The notes: generated by a model from the letters alone, not told the origin. A DNA stretch of 64,000 bases from Winogradskyella sp. PC-19 (GCF_002163855.1 NZ_CP019332.1:2459145-2523144); one strand, 5' to 3'. Shown: positions 44,062 through 53,939, numbered from the stretch's first letter. Made by a program: numbers and translations.

Positions 44062-44325
44062 ATGCCTTTAGGAGAATCAATGCTGAGCGTCGTTAGAAGT
44101 AACAAAAGTGTTATGCTAGATAAGTCAAAACATTTTAGGAAAACTCGTGGTGGTAATTCTAGGAAGTCAAAAACAGAATATAATCTTCCTGAAGCTACAC
44201 CTGAGTTAATCTCAAAAATTAGAGAAAGGATGATTAAAGAAAACAAAAAAACCAGAACAATACGGTTAATAATTTCCTTAGTTCTGGTTATTGCTTCGAC
44301 TGTGATTGTTTACTTATTAACCTAA
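44062..44325 (+). CDS. Small tail-anchored membrane protein, paralogue 2
   Basis: The 87-residue protein shares with its upstream neighbour the order basic N-terminus, TEYNLPEAT, a charged helix (LISKIRERMIKENKK) and a C-terminal membrane helix (LIISLVLVIASTVIVYLLT). It starts one base after the previous stop, so the pair is translated from one mRNA. The stop overlaps the aminotransferase gene tail to tail by 9 bp. The role is unknown. Confidence 0.7.
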   Translation: MPLGESMLSVVRSNKSVMLDKSKHFRKTRGGNSRKSKTEYNLPEATPELISKIRERMIKENKKTRTIRLIISLVLVIASTVIVYLLT

Positions 44326-45501
44326 AGCTTTTTTAATTCGCTTTATAGCTTCTTTGATTTGTTCTTGAGACGCTGCATAAGAAATTCTAATACAATTAGG
44401 GTTGCCAAAAGCATCGCCAGTTACAGTGGCTACATTAGCATATTCTAAAAGATACATAGCAAATTCTGAAGCATTATTTATTTTGGTACCATTAAGAGTT
44501 TTTCCAAAATAAGCTGAGATGTCTGGAAATACATAAAATGCACCTTCGGGTTCATTACAAGAAAAACCTTCTACATCACTAAGTAATTTTAATATTAGCT
44601 GACGACGTTCTTTAAACTCGTCAACCATGTACTGTATTTTTTCAGGAGAAGCTTCCATAGCAGTAATTACTGCACGTTGCGCGATACAGTTGGCACCACT
44701 TGTAACTTGACCCTGCATTTTGTTACAAGCTCTAGCAATAGCGGTAGGAGCACCAATAAAACCTATTCGCCAACCTGTCATTGCAAATGCTTTAGAAACA
44801 CCATTTACTGTGATTGTACGCTCAAACATATCATCGAATTGTGCCATGCTAGAGTGACCGCCAATGAAGTTTATATGCTCATAGATTTCGTCAGAAACCA
44901 CATAAATATTAGGATGCTTTTGTAGTACATCAGCCAAAGCTCTCAATTCATCTTTGCTGTAAACTGAGCCACTAGGATTACAAGGAGAACTATACCAAAT
45001 CATTTTAGTTTTTGGCGTAATAGCAGCTTCAAGTTGTGCTGGTGTCATTTTAAAATCATCATCAATTGACGTCTTTACTTCAACAGGAACACCTCCATTT
45101 AGTTTAACAATATCACTGTAGCTCACCCAGTATGGACAAGGTAAAATTACTTCGTCTCCATCATTAAGCAATACAGATGCAATGTTAAACAAAGATTGTT
45201 TTGCACCAGTAGATACTACAATTTGAGAACGATTATACTCAAGTTTATTATCGCGCTTGAATTTTGTTATAATAGCATCTTTTAATTCTGCATAACCATC
45301 AACAGGTGTGTAGCTATTATAGTTGTCATCTATAGCTTTTTTAGCAGCTTCTTTTATAAAGTCTGGTGTGTCAAAGTCTGGCTCACCTAAGCTAAGTCCG
45401 ATTATATCTTTTCCTTCTTCTCTTAATTCTCTTGCTTTAGCGGCCATTGCTAAAGTTGCCGAAGTCGATAGATTGTTAATTCTATCCGAAAGGTGGTTCA
45501 T
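44317..45501 (-). CDS. PLP-dependent aminotransferase, aspartate aminotransferase type (class I)
   Basis: The 394-residue fold-type I enzyme transfers amino groups, probably from aspartate. Visible motifs are GLSLGEPDFDTPDFI at the N-terminus, WYSSPCNPSGSVYS, VVSDEIYEHINF, and the PLP-binding lysine in GVSKAFAMTGWRIGF. The substrate-binding Arg is in CIRISYA near the C-terminus. It lies 22 bp after the desaturase gene on the same strand and is probably co-transcribed. Substrate range is inferred from family resemblance. Confidence 0.92.
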   Translation of the reverse strand: MNHLSDRINNLSTSATLAMAAKARELREEGKDIIGLSLGEPDFDTPDFIKEAAKKAIDDNYNSYTPVDGYAELKDAIITKFKRDNKLEYNRSQIVVSTGAKQSLFNIASVLLNDGDEVILPCPYWVSYSDIVKLNGGVPVEVKTSIDDDFKMTPAQLEAAITPKTKMIWYSSPCNPSGSVYSKDELRALADVLQKHPNIYVVSDEIYEHINFIGGHSSMAQFDDMFERTITVNGVSKAFAMTGWRIGFIGAPTAIARACNKMQGQVTSGANCIAQRAVITAMEASPEKIQYMVDEFKERRQLILKLLSDVEGFSCNEPEGAFYVFPDISAYFGKTLNGTKINNASEFAMYLLEYANVATVTGDAFGNPNCIRISYAASQEQIKEAIKRIKKALG

Positions 45502-45523
45502 GCGCGTGTTGGTTGTCTAAGAT

Positions 45524-46627
45524 TTATGCTTGCATTGCAGGCTTCATTCCCATTTCTTTCAAAAATCTAAAATGTGCTACAATAGCTTTTCTTGTGGTTT
45601 TATATTCCTTGTATGGTAAATTAAATTCTTTAGCAGTATCCTTTACGATTTTTGCAATTTTTCCGTAATGAACGTGGCTTATGTTCGGGAAAATGTGATG
45701 CTCTACTTGATGGTTTAATCCACCTGTATACCAGTTGATAAACCAGCTTTTTGCACCAAAATTAACAGTAGTTTTTAACTGATGAATAGCCCAAGTATTT
45801 TTCATAGTACCATCTTTTTCTGGCATCGGCATTTCTGCTTCGTCCATAACATGAGCGAGTTGAAAAACTACACTTAAAATTAGACCAGCGACATAATGCA
45901 TTAAAAAGAAACCTATTAAAACTTTATACCAAGCCAAATCAGTTAATACAATTGGGATTACAATCCACATACTTACATAAATCAGTTTTGAAACCACCAA
46001 TTTACTCCAATTTACAACTGGGTTTGGAAGTTTACCATATGATAATCTACGCTTCATGTAACGATACATTTGCTGAAAATCAGTAGTGATTGCCCAGTTA
46101 ATCGTAAGTAATCCGTATAATAAGATAGAATAGTAGTGCTGAAATTTATGATGCTTACGCCATTCAGAATGTTCAGAAAATCTAAGTACACGTCCAGCTT
46201 CTAAATCCTCATCATGACCGTGAATATTTGTGTAAGTATGGTGCAGTACATTATGCTGTACTTTCCAGTTGTAAACATTTCCGGCAAGAATATAAATACT
46301 ACTTCCCATTAAACGATTTACCCATTCTTTATTAGAAAAAGAACCGTGGTTCCCGTCATGCATTACATTCATACCAACGCCAGCCATTCCAACACCCATT
46401 ACTAGAGTGAGTAAAAGTTGTGCCCAAGTAGGAATATTGAGTGTTAATAATAAAAAATATGGTGTTAAAAACAGCGCAAACATAACAATGGTTTTAATCC
46501 ATAATTTGTAGTTTCCTGTGCGCTTTATGTTGTTTTCTTTAAAATAATCGTTGACACGTTTATTAAGAGTTCTGAAGAATTTAGCAGAATCTTTTCTAGA
46601 AAAAGTAAGGGCTTTTTGTGTATTCAT
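45524..46627 (-). CDS. Membrane fatty acid desaturase (acyl-CoA/acyl-lipid type)
   Basis: The 367-residue di-iron membrane enzyme introduces double bonds into fatty acids. All three His boxes are present: HDGNHGS near residue 110, HNVLHHTYTN near 145 and HQVEHHIFP near 305. The QxxHH form of the third box is typical of front-end and related desaturases. Four hydrophobic segments surround them. It heads a minus-strand unit with the aminotransferase. A -7 element (TATCTTTG on the minus strand, 46681-46688) lies 54 bp upstream. It probably serves membrane fluidity in the cold. Confidence 0.93.
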   Translation of the reverse strand: MNTQKALTFSRKDSAKFFRTLNKRVNDYFKENNIKRTGNYKLWIKTIVMFALFLTPYFLLLTLNIPTWAQLLLTLVMGVGMAGVGMNVMHDGNHGSFSNKEWVNRLMGSSIYILAGNVYNWKVQHNVLHHTYTNIHGHDEDLEAGRVLRFSEHSEWRKHHKFQHYYSILLYGLLTINWAITTDFQQMYRYMKRRLSYGKLPNPVVNWSKLVVSKLIYVSMWIVIPIVLTDLAWYKVLIGFFLMHYVAGLILSVVFQLAHVMDEAEMPMPEKDGTMKNTWAIHQLKTTVNFGAKSWFINWYTGGLNHQVEHHIFPNISHVHYGKIAKIVKDTAKEFNLPYKEYKTTRKAIVAHFRFLKEMGMKPAMQA

Positions 46628-46745
46628 AGGGCTTTTAATTTTAATACATAACGCTTCAAAAAATTGTTAAGTATACGTAGCAAAGATAATTAATATATGC
46701 TGTCAAAACATGACCAAATGTTAAAAAATCCAAGCTAAAAATAAC

Positions 46746-46753
46746 TATTTTTG
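46746..46753 (+). promoter_or_regulatory. Promoter -7 element of rsmG
   Basis: TATTTTTG is a perfect TAnnTTTG match, 13 bp before the rsmG ATG. Confidence 0.5.
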
Positions 46754-46766
46754 TCAAAACTATATA

Positions 46767-47393
46767 ATGGAACTAATCTTAAAATATTTTCCAAACCTAG
46801 CAGAGCAGCAAATAGAGCAATTTGAAGCTTTATTGCCATTATATAAAGATTGGAATGCTAAGATAAATGTGATTTCTCGAAAAGATATTGACGAACTCTA
46901 TTTACGTCATGTTTTGCACTCATTAGCAATAGCCAAAGTGATGCCGTTTAGTGGTGGTTCATCAATATTAGATGTAGGTACTGGTGGAGGATTTCCTGGT
47001 GTACCGTTAGCTATTTTGTTTCCAGAATGCCAGTTTCATTTGGTAGATAGTATCAATAAAAAACTAAAAGTTATTAATGGTGTGGCTGAATCTCTAGGTT
47101 TAAAAAATATTAGAACTACTCACAGTAGAGTAGAGGCTATTGACGAGCAATATGATTTTATAGTAAGTCGTGCAGTTACTGCTATGCCAGAATTTACTAA
47201 ATGGATAAAAGGTAAGATTAGAAAAGAACAGAAAAACGAATTTAAAAACGGGATTTTGTATCTAAAAGGTGGAGATTTGACTGAAGAGTTAAAGCAATAT
47301 AAGACCGTAAAACAATTTTCGTTAACAGAGTATTTTGAAGAAGATTTTTTCGAAACAAAAAAAGTGGTGTATTTACCAATAAAGTACAAATAA
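46767..47393 (+). CDS. rsmG: 16S rRNA m7G527 methyltransferase
   Basis: Methylates G527 of 16S rRNA with S-adenosylmethionine. The 208-residue length is normal for the family. Motifs are LYKDWNAKINVISRKDIDELYLRHVLHSL near the N-terminus, the SAM-binding ILDVGTGGGFPGVPLAI, FHLVDSINKKLKVI and DFIVSRAVTAMPEF. It is a single gene, with a compact terminator 3 bp after its stop. Confidence 0.96.
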   Translation: MELILKYFPNLAEQQIEQFEALLPLYKDWNAKINVISRKDIDELYLRHVLHSLAIAKVMPFSGGSSILDVGTGGGFPGVPLAILFPECQFHLVDSINKKLKVINGVAESLGLKNIRTTHSRVEAIDEQYDFIVSRAVTAMPEFTKWIKGKIRKEQKNEFKNGILYLKGGDLTEELKQYKTVKQFSLTEYFEEDFFETKKVVYLPIKYK

Positions 47394-47395
47394 AG

Positions 47396-47420
47396 AAAGC
47401 GCCATTCGGCGCTTTTTTAT
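47396..47420 (+). terminator. Terminator of rsmG
   Basis: AAAGCGCC and GGCGCTTT form an 8-bp stem with an ATTC loop, followed by a T run. Confidence 0.85.
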
Positions 47421-47436
47421 TTGATAAAACGAAATT

Positions 47437-49170
47437 TTAGTTAACTATAAATTTCGTTGTAAATCTAGAATTATTCTCTCCTTCAATATTCAAAATATAA
47501 AAGCCAGAATTTAATCTAACTGGTATTTCTATTCTGTTATTCAATTCTGTTTGAGTTTTGAAAACTATTTTTCCTGTGAAATCAATAATAGAAACTGATA
47601 CATTTTGATTACCATTTGTTAATAAAACTAATTTGTCTTTAATTGGATTATTTTCTAATTGAAAAGCTGTAACGTTTACATCATCAGAACCTAATACCGT
47701 GCCTCTTATTTCTGCAAGTATAAAAGCTGCGTTGCCTGGCGTTATTGCAACATGATCTTCATTATCATCTGGTAAATAGGTGTTATCAAACGGTGTATTG
47801 TTTGTTGTTGCTCGACCAGATGTTAAATCAATATTATGATACCAATTTATATTGTCTGCATTGTTTCCTTCGTCATTAATTTCTAATGCAAGTGCACTAA
47901 CCGTTGGAATAAAACTAAATTTATCAATAGTTAAAGCGTCTAGAAAATCAGCTGCAAGACCAGTGGATGGTAAATCTCCTGCTAAACCAGTTAAATCAAA
48001 TAGACCGCCAGGAGCTGCATCTACACCATCAAAATTTGTAGTTCCGGAATTTGCAGTTGAAACAATATCTGGGAAGAATGGTATTGGAGCAAAAAAACTA
48101 CTAACCTGTTGAGAGCTTCCAGAAACTGGTGTCATATATACGTCAATATCTACGTTTAGACTTCCTAAAATAGGTACATCATTTACAGTGAATGTATCCG
48201 ATATAATAGTAAAACCAGGAACAACTTCAGTAACTCCATCTTTAGCTAAATAAGAAGAGCCAATACCGCTACCATTAACAACTGATATTTTTCTTGTGTT
48301 TTGCGGAAAATCAATTGTATTTGGGTTTCCATCTAAGCTATTAATATTTATCTCAAATTGCGTTCGGTATGAATCAGGTATTGGTAGAGTCAATGATGAA
48401 TCAAATGTTACACCATCACCAGAACCATCAAGATGTGCCAAAAAATGGTCAACTAATAATTGTCTAGCAGCAGGAGAATTTAAAACATCATCAATAATTG
48501 GCTGTACTTCAATAACTGGATTTGTACTATTATTAGCTAAATAATTAAATTGATGTTGAAGTCCAATAGGGACATTTGCCCCAAGGTGTGGCGAATCTAT
48601 AGATACCCACAAGCTTGTATCGGTATCTAACATATTACCTTCCATATAATTTAAAGCATATCGGGAGATTAAACCACCCATACTTGGACCAATGATAATA
48701 TTTTGTTCAGGTGAACTTGCTAGTGCTTTTTCAGTATTTATGTCTTCAATAAGTGCTACCAATGTTAGTGCATTTCGTTCAATAAAATCTGCTCCGCCGT
48801 CTACCATTAGATTTCCGTCAGTTGGGTTGGTGTATTGCGGGAAATTTACAACCACTATATCAAAACCTTCAGCTCTAAGTTCGTCACCAATGTTAGTGAA
48901 GTTAGGATTTCCTGTGTAATCTAAAGAAGAATAAAGGGCATCGATATTTCGTGTATCACCTGGGTCAAAACCATCTATTAAAAAGATAGGTTTATCTAAA
49001 ATATCATCACTGCTTTTGTATACAAAATATTCTGCTTGGCCTGCAAATTCTGTTGCGCCTGTATAACCCGTTAGATTTGCTGTTAAATCAGACGTTATCG
49101 AAACTGGAGTTACTTGTGCTACTGCAAAAAATGATGCTAAAGTTAAAGTCAAAGAGTAAATTTTTTTCAT
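47437..49170 (-). CDS. T9SS-exported alpha/beta-hydrolase (lipase/esterase-like)
   Basis: The 577-residue protein has a signal peptide (LTLTLASFFAVAQ). An alpha/beta-hydrolase domain follows: PIFLIDGFDPGD, FDIVVVNFPQY and the nucleophile elbow IIGPSMGGLISRYAL, a GxSxG motif, near residue 165. The distal half is beta-rich and less clear; a candidate catalytic His is in DNEDHVAITPGNAAF. The last 75 residues form a type A sorting domain (AFQLENNPIKDKLVLL, central SIIDFTGKIVFKT, end TTKFIVN). It should be secreted through the type IX system and act on an extracellular ester. It is monocistronic. Confidence 0.87.
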   Translation of the reverse strand: MKKIYSLTLTLASFFAVAQVTPVSITSDLTANLTGYTGATEFAGQAEYFVYKSSDDILDKPIFLIDGFDPGDTRNIDALYSSLDYTGNPNFTNIGDELRAEGFDIVVVNFPQYTNPTDGNLMVDGGADFIERNALTLVALIEDINTEKALASSPEQNIIIGPSMGGLISRYALNYMEGNMLDTDTSLWVSIDSPHLGANVPIGLQHQFNYLANNSTNPVIEVQPIIDDVLNSPAARQLLVDHFLAHLDGSGDGVTFDSSLTLPIPDSYRTQFEININSLDGNPNTIDFPQNTRKISVVNGSGIGSSYLAKDGVTEVVPGFTIISDTFTVNDVPILGSLNVDIDVYMTPVSGSSQQVSSFFAPIPFFPDIVSTANSGTTNFDGVDAAPGGLFDLTGLAGDLPSTGLAADFLDALTIDKFSFIPTVSALALEINDEGNNADNINWYHNIDLTSGRATTNNTPFDNTYLPDDNEDHVAITPGNAAFILAEIRGTVLGSDDVNVTAFQLENNPIKDKLVLLTNGNQNVSVSIIDFTGKIVFKTQTELNNRIEIPVRLNSGFYILNIEGENNSRFTTKFIVN

Positions 49171-49230
49171 ATAATTTCATTTATTTCGCAATAAAGATAC
49201 AAAGTTTAGATTTTAAATTTCTGATAAAAT

Positions 49231-49266
49231 AAAACCCTTAATATCAATAAGATAAAAAGGGTTTTT
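49231..49266 (-). terminator. Terminator of pruA
   Basis: AAAACCCTT and AAGGGTTTT form a 9-bp stem with a 17-base loop. On the minus strand it is followed by ATTTTATC. It lies about 20 bp after the pruA stop. Confidence 0.65.
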
Positions 49267-49286
49267 AAGTATTGTTTTTGTAAATG

Positions 49287-50915
49287 TTATTCTCCTAAAA
49301 ATGGATATCTGTAATCAGTTGGTGTTACAAATGTTTCTTTAATCATTCGTGGCGAAACCCAACGCAGTAAGTTAAGTGCGCTACCAGCTTTGTCATTTGT
49401 TCCAGAAGCTCTTGCGCCTCCAAATGGTTGTTGCCCTACAACTGCGCCAGTTGGCTTATCGTTGATGTAGAAGTTTCCGGCTGCGTTTTGTAAGATGTTT
49501 GTTGCTTCTTGGATGGCATATCTATCTGTCGATAAAATGGCACCTGTTAATGCATACTCACTTGTTTCGTCTACTAATTTTAAGGTTGCTGTATAGTCGT
49601 TTTCATCGTATACATAGATTGTTATTACGGGGCCAAAAAGCTCTGTGCACATCGTTGTATATTTTGGATTTGATGTTACGATTACTGTTGGCTCAATAAA
49701 GTAGCCTTTAGACTTGTCATAACCACCACCTACTATAATTTCAGCATCAGCATCGGATTTAGCAGCATCAATGTATTTTGCCAATTTGTCAAACGAACCT
49801 TCATGGATTACTGCAGTAACAAAATTACTCATATCTTCAGGAGAACCCATTTTAAAAGAGTTCACGTCTTTAATTACAGAAGCTTTTACTTCTGGCCATA
49901 AATTAGAAGGAACATAAGCACGTGAAGCAGCTGAACATTTTTGTCCTTGGAACTCAAAGGCTCCACGAGAAATAGCTGTTGCTACTTGTTGTGGATTAGC
50001 CGATTTATGAGCGACAATAAAATCTTTACCACCAGTCTCACCTACTATCCTTGGATACGTTTTATAGTTATGTATGTTGTTTCCGATTTGTTTCCAAAGC
50101 TCTTTAAAGATATATGTAGAACCTGTAAAGTGTAAGCCAGAAAAATCTGGACTTGCCATCACGGTATTAGTAATCATAACAGGGTCACCAAAAACAACGT
50201 TAATTACACCATCCGGAACACCAGCTTCTTTAAATATATCCATGATTATTTTAGCAGAAAAAATCTGGCTATCACTTGGTTTCCATACGACAACATTACC
50301 CATCATTGCCATACATGCAGGTAAGTTTGCTGCAATTGCCGTAAAATTAAAAGGAGTAACTGCATAAGTAAATCCTTCAAGCGGACGATACTCTAACCTG
50401 TTCCATGCATCAGATGTACTTTCTGGTTGTTCGTGATAAATATCAGTCATAAACTGAACGTTAAAACGCAAGAAGTCAATTAACTCACAAGCAGCATCAA
50501 TTTCGGCTTGGTGTACTGTTTTTGACTGAGCAATCATAGTTGCTGCATTAATCTTTGCGCGGTAAGGACCAGCAATTAACTCAGCAGCTTTTAAGAAAAT
50601 ACCTGCACGTTGTTCCCAAGGTAATTGAGACCAAGTTTTACGAGCTTCCAAAGCCGTAGAAATAGCTTCTTCAACATGAGATTGTTCAGCTAAATGGTAT
50701 TCTCCAACAATATGTTTATGGTCGTGAGGCGGAGACATAGTTCTGGTATTACCAGTTTTTACGTCTTTACCATTAATATACATTGGTACTTCTGTCTTAC
50801 TATTAAACATAGTTTTATATGCCTCTGTAACAGCAGTTCTCTCAGGAGAACCTGGAGCATATGATTTTACAGGCTCGTTAACAGCGATTGGTACATTGAA
50901 GAATCCTTTTCCCAT
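49287..50915 (-). CDS. pruA: L-glutamate gamma-semialdehyde dehydrogenase (P5C dehydrogenase)
   Basis: Oxidises glutamate semialdehyde to glutamate with NAD+, the second step of proline breakdown. The 542-residue length and the N-terminal MGKGFFNVPIAVNEPV match the mitochondrial-type P5CDH. Motifs include YAVTPFNFTAIAANLPACMAMMGN for the NAD fold, LHFTGSTYIFKELW, the catalytic Glu region IVGETGGKDF, and the catalytic Cys in FQGQKCSAASRAYVP. A -7 element (TACCTTTG on the minus strand) is at 50952-50959. No proline dehydrogenase gene is nearby. Confidence 0.95.
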   Translation of the reverse strand: MGKGFFNVPIAVNEPVKSYAPGSPERTAVTEAYKTMFNSKTEVPMYINGKDVKTGNTRTMSPPHDHKHIVGEYHLAEQSHVEEAISTALEARKTWSQLPWEQRAGIFLKAAELIAGPYRAKINAATMIAQSKTVHQAEIDAACELIDFLRFNVQFMTDIYHEQPESTSDAWNRLEYRPLEGFTYAVTPFNFTAIAANLPACMAMMGNVVVWKPSDSQIFSAKIIMDIFKEAGVPDGVINVVFGDPVMITNTVMASPDFSGLHFTGSTYIFKELWKQIGNNIHNYKTYPRIVGETGGKDFIVAHKSANPQQVATAISRGAFEFQGQKCSAASRAYVPSNLWPEVKASVIKDVNSFKMGSPEDMSNFVTAVIHEGSFDKLAKYIDAAKSDADAEIIVGGGYDKSKGYFIEPTVIVTSNPKYTTMCTELFGPVITIYVYDENDYTATLKLVDETSEYALTGAILSTDRYAIQEATNILQNAAGNFYINDKPTGAVVGQQPFGGARASGTNDKAGSALNLLRWVSPRMIKETFVTPTDYRYPFLGE

Positions 50916-51071
50916 TTTATAGTGTGATTTTAATTATAAATTTTGAAAGTGCAAAGGTACAATTTTTAAAAGATTATTTTGAAAACCAACTCATAATGAA
51001 AACTTAATTATTGATTAATTTTTGTAAGTTGCTTCTTATAAAAATGACAAAATAGCTGATTATTTATTTCT

Positions 51072-52082
51072 ATGACTATGCTTCAAAATGATGCTTTTAT
51101 AATAACTATGGCTTATCCGGAAACTATTGTTTCTCATGCCGAAGAATGGTATTCAAAATTTCTCAGATTTTTGTTTATAGGAAATAAAAAACATGTGCGT
51201 GCAGGACATGCAGCTTTGGTGTTAATAGATAAGAAAACGGGTGAATTAGAATATCACGATTTTGGACGATATATAACATCTTCACCAAATGGAAGAGTAA
51301 GAGGTAAAGAGACCGATTTTGAACTAAATTTTCCTATAAAAGCAAATATCAAAGGTGATAGGATTCTGAATTTTGATGAAGTTTTAAAGTTTCTAGCTAC
51401 AAATCCTAAATTAACTCACGGTGATGGTGATTTATATGCTTCAATATGTAACAGTATAAATTATGATTTGGCTCGTAAACATATTACCGAACGCCAGAAT
51501 GAAGGCTTTATAAGATATGCAGCTTTTATTGGTCAAGCTTGTAATTGCGCGCGTTTTGTTACGGATGCATTGATAGCATCTGTAATCGATAAAAAAATAA
51601 AAAGAGCATTAATTAAATCTAAATGGTTTACACCAAGTACTATCGGAAACGTAGTTATAGCTGATACAGATAATCATGTATATAGAGTTACTGACAAAGC
51701 AGAAATACATAAATTCACTTCTTCTGTTAGTAAAGAAAATAGACGATTGTTCTTGGATCTTCTTAAAGAGTATAACCCAAGTATAGAAGGAACAATATTA
51801 CCAAAGCATAATGATACAAAAGAAGACCACGCTCAGTGGCTTGGTGGTATTGCAGCTGGTGCTTGGTTCGAAATTTATGGATTAGAAAGTAAATCTGAAT
51901 ACAGATTTCGAAGAATTTCTCCTTACGGAAATATAGATTGTGATGGCGTCTATAAAATAAATGACGCTAGTTTTGATGTTAGTCTAAGCTATGAATTTAT
52001 ACATTATTCTAACTGTAAATTTTTTCACATTAATCAAAACGAAAAAACATTTCGATTTGAATATCAAAAAGATTTCAAATAA
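51072..52082 (+). CDS. Conserved hypothetical protein (possibly DUF6695)
   Basis: The 336-residue protein has no signal peptide and no membrane segment. The N-terminal part holds motifs suggestive of an NlpC/P60-like fold: a His in VRAGHAALVLIDKKTGELEYHDFGRY, and FIGQACNCARFVTDALI, where Cys residues precede a helix. This might be a papain-like thiol hydrolase, but the catalytic arrangement is not proven. The C-terminal 80 residues look like a small beta domain (WFEIYGLESKSEYRFRRISPYG). I believe it belongs to a flavobacterial DUF family, possibly DUF6695. It is a single gene, divergent from pruA. Confidence 0.75.
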   Translation: MTMLQNDAFIITMAYPETIVSHAEEWYSKFLRFLFIGNKKHVRAGHAALVLIDKKTGELEYHDFGRYITSSPNGRVRGKETDFELNFPIKANIKGDRILNFDEVLKFLATNPKLTHGDGDLYASICNSINYDLARKHITERQNEGFIRYAAFIGQACNCARFVTDALIASVIDKKIKRALIKSKWFTPSTIGNVVIADTDNHVYRVTDKAEIHKFTSSVSKENRRLFLDLLKEYNPSIEGTILPKHNDTKEDHAQWLGGIAAGAWFEIYGLESKSEYRFRRISPYGNIDCDGVYKINDASFDVSLSYEFIHYSNCKFFHINQNEKTFRFEYQKDFK

Positions 52083-52118
52083 TTAAATATTATAATTTGG
52101 TGGCTGAGTTTGTCGAAG

Positions 52119-52505
52119 TCAGTTCAGAGAAAAAGGTGCACTTAATCTAAAAGAAGGTATGTAAACTTTAAACCTTTTAGAGTTTGAAAAGTTAATCATA
52201 TTGTAATAACCGTGCATACTACCAAAAGGTGATGTTAGTAAGCAACCCGAATTATAAGTATGAGATTCACCTGGTTGAAGAATTGGTTTCTGACCAATTA
52301 CGCCTTCACCACGTACTACCTCAATATTATTTAAGGCATCCTTGATTTTCCAATAGCGAGAGTTTAGCTGTACAACGTCGTTACTCTGATTTTCAATAGT
52401 AACTTTATAAGCGAAGGCAAAATTCATTTTATAATTTTTATAAAATGTACCCTCGAAATCAGTTTCAACTGAAATTTTAATTCCGCTTGTAACTTGTTGT
52501 ACCAT
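52119..52505 (-). CDS. apaG: ApaG-family protein
   Basis: A small beta-sandwich (Fn3-like) protein of 128 residues. I place the start at MVQQVTSGIKISVETDFEG, the usual N-terminus, 15 bp inside the longest frame. Conserved features are YKVTIENQSNDVVQLNSRYWKI, GEGVIGQKPILQPGESHTYNSG and TSPFGSMHGYYNMIN. ApaG has been linked to Co2+ and Mg2+ homeostasis in enterobacteria, but its biochemical role is uncertain. It lies close to the decarboxylase gene, with which it may be co-transcribed, and two genes from the T9SS plug gene. Confidence 0.92.
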   Translation of the reverse strand: MVQQVTSGIKISVETDFEGTFYKNYKMNFAFAYKVTIENQSNDVVQLNSRYWKIKDALNNIEVVRGEGVIGQKPILQPGESHTYNSGCLLTSPFGSMHGYYNMINFSNSKRFKVYIPSFRLSAPFSLN

Positions 52506-52562
52506 TGCTTTTTTGTTCACTGCGAAGATAAGCTATTTTTTTATTTGTTATATAATATTGCT

Positions 52563-53939
52563 TTATGTTAGTGTGTTTTTTAACAAAGATTTAGAGGCAT
52601 AAGTTTCTAAGGTTTCAAAGAAATTCAGAATATCTTCTTTTTGTAATACTGTATTTATTGTAACCATTCTTACGAATTCTGTATTATTAAACTTACCAAA
52701 GCCAACCATGAGTTCAGAATCTTCATATAGAGCTGTGCATAATAAATTTGCAGGTATGTCTTTATAATTAAAACATATAGAAATAGAATCGTCAAAACTA
52801 TAAAGTTTGTAATCTGGATTATTATTAATGTAATCTCTTGCAGTTTGAGCTAGTTCAAATTGATGGTCAACTATTTTCTCAAGCCCTTTAGTACCAACAG
52901 ATTTCCATAGTGTCCATAGTTTTAAAGCATCATTTCGACGCCCGCATTGTAATGAAGTTTTGCCTAGATTGTAATCATCGCCATCTGTTTGGTATAAATA
53001 ATCAGCTTCATTAGAAAAAGAATGATGTAGCTGAGATTTGTGTTGTGTAGTAATAATTGAGCAACCTAAAGGTGTTCCAAGCATTTTATGAGCATTGACA
53101 CTAAAAGAATCAGATAATCTTAGTCCGTCAACAAGATGTTTATATTTTGCGCTAAATATTACACTGCCACAATATGCGCCATCAACATGTAACCATAAAT
53201 TGTGTGCTTTGCAGACTTTACTTAGATTAGTAATATCGTCAAAAGCTCCCAATACGGTTGTGCCAGCTGTTGCATTTACAAAAAACGGTTGATGTCCATT
53301 TGCGATGTCTTCTTTAACGACTTGATCTAAATGAGTTGCGCTCATTTCACCTTTATTATTGGTTTTAATCAATCTTACATTATGTCTTCCTATACCAGAT
53401 AAAACTGCATTTTTAGAAATGGAATAATGAGAAGCTTCAGAAGTGTAAATTGTCATTTTCTGGGTAATGCCTTCAGTTCTAATTTTAGGGAATTTATAAT
53501 CTCTAGCCATTAATAACGCCATAAAATTGGTCATTGAGCCACCAGCAGCCAATGTGCCACCGCTATTTTTGGGATAGCCAGAAAGGTTACAAATATTATC
53601 TATAATCTCTTTCTCTATACCAACTTGTGGGCCAGCAACTTTGTATGTATACATGCTGTTATTAAGCATAACTGCTAGTAAATCTCCTAAAGTGGCTTTT
53701 CCAATTCTTCCACCAAAAAGTTGATTAAAAAATGATTTTGAAGCTGTTTTAGGCGTATATTTTATAATAGACTTTAATGTCAAAGCTAATTCCTCGTTTA
53801 TGACACCTTCGTCATTTAGTGATAAATCTAATTTTTGAAATAATTCTGAAGTAGGGATAGGTTGTGCTACAGGGTTGTTCTTTTCTTCTTCAAAAAGAAA
53901 ATCACATAATTCTGAAAATATCTTGAGGTCTTGCTGCAT
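52563..53939 (-). CDS. PLP-dependent group II decarboxylase
   Basis: The 458-residue fold-type I decarboxylase belongs to the family that includes glutamate, aromatic amino acid, cysteine-sulfinate and diaminobutyrate decarboxylases. Motifs are SGGTLAAGGSMTNFMALLMARD, VNATAGTTVLGAFDDI, LWLHVDGAYCGS, and the PLP lysine in SFSVNAHKMLGTPLGC. The substrate cannot be read from the sequence. It lies between the T9SS plug gene and apaG on the minus strand. Confidence 0.9.
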   Translation of the reverse strand: MQQDLKIFSELCDFLFEEEKNNPVAQPIPTSELFQKLDLSLNDEGVINEELALTLKSIIKYTPKTASKSFFNQLFGGRIGKATLGDLLAVMLNNSMYTYKVAGPQVGIEKEIIDNICNLSGYPKNSGGTLAAGGSMTNFMALLMARDYKFPKIRTEGITQKMTIYTSEASHYSISKNAVLSGIGRHNVRLIKTNNKGEMSATHLDQVVKEDIANGHQPFFVNATAGTTVLGAFDDITNLSKVCKAHNLWLHVDGAYCGSVIFSAKYKHLVDGLRLSDSFSVNAHKMLGTPLGCSIITTQHKSQLHHSFSNEADYLYQTDGDDYNLGKTSLQCGRRNDALKLWTLWKSVGTKGLEKIVDHQFELAQTARDYINNNPDYKLYSFDDSISICFNYKDIPANLLCTALYEDSELMVGFGKFNNTEFVRMVTINTVLQKEDILNFFETLETYASKSLLKNTLT

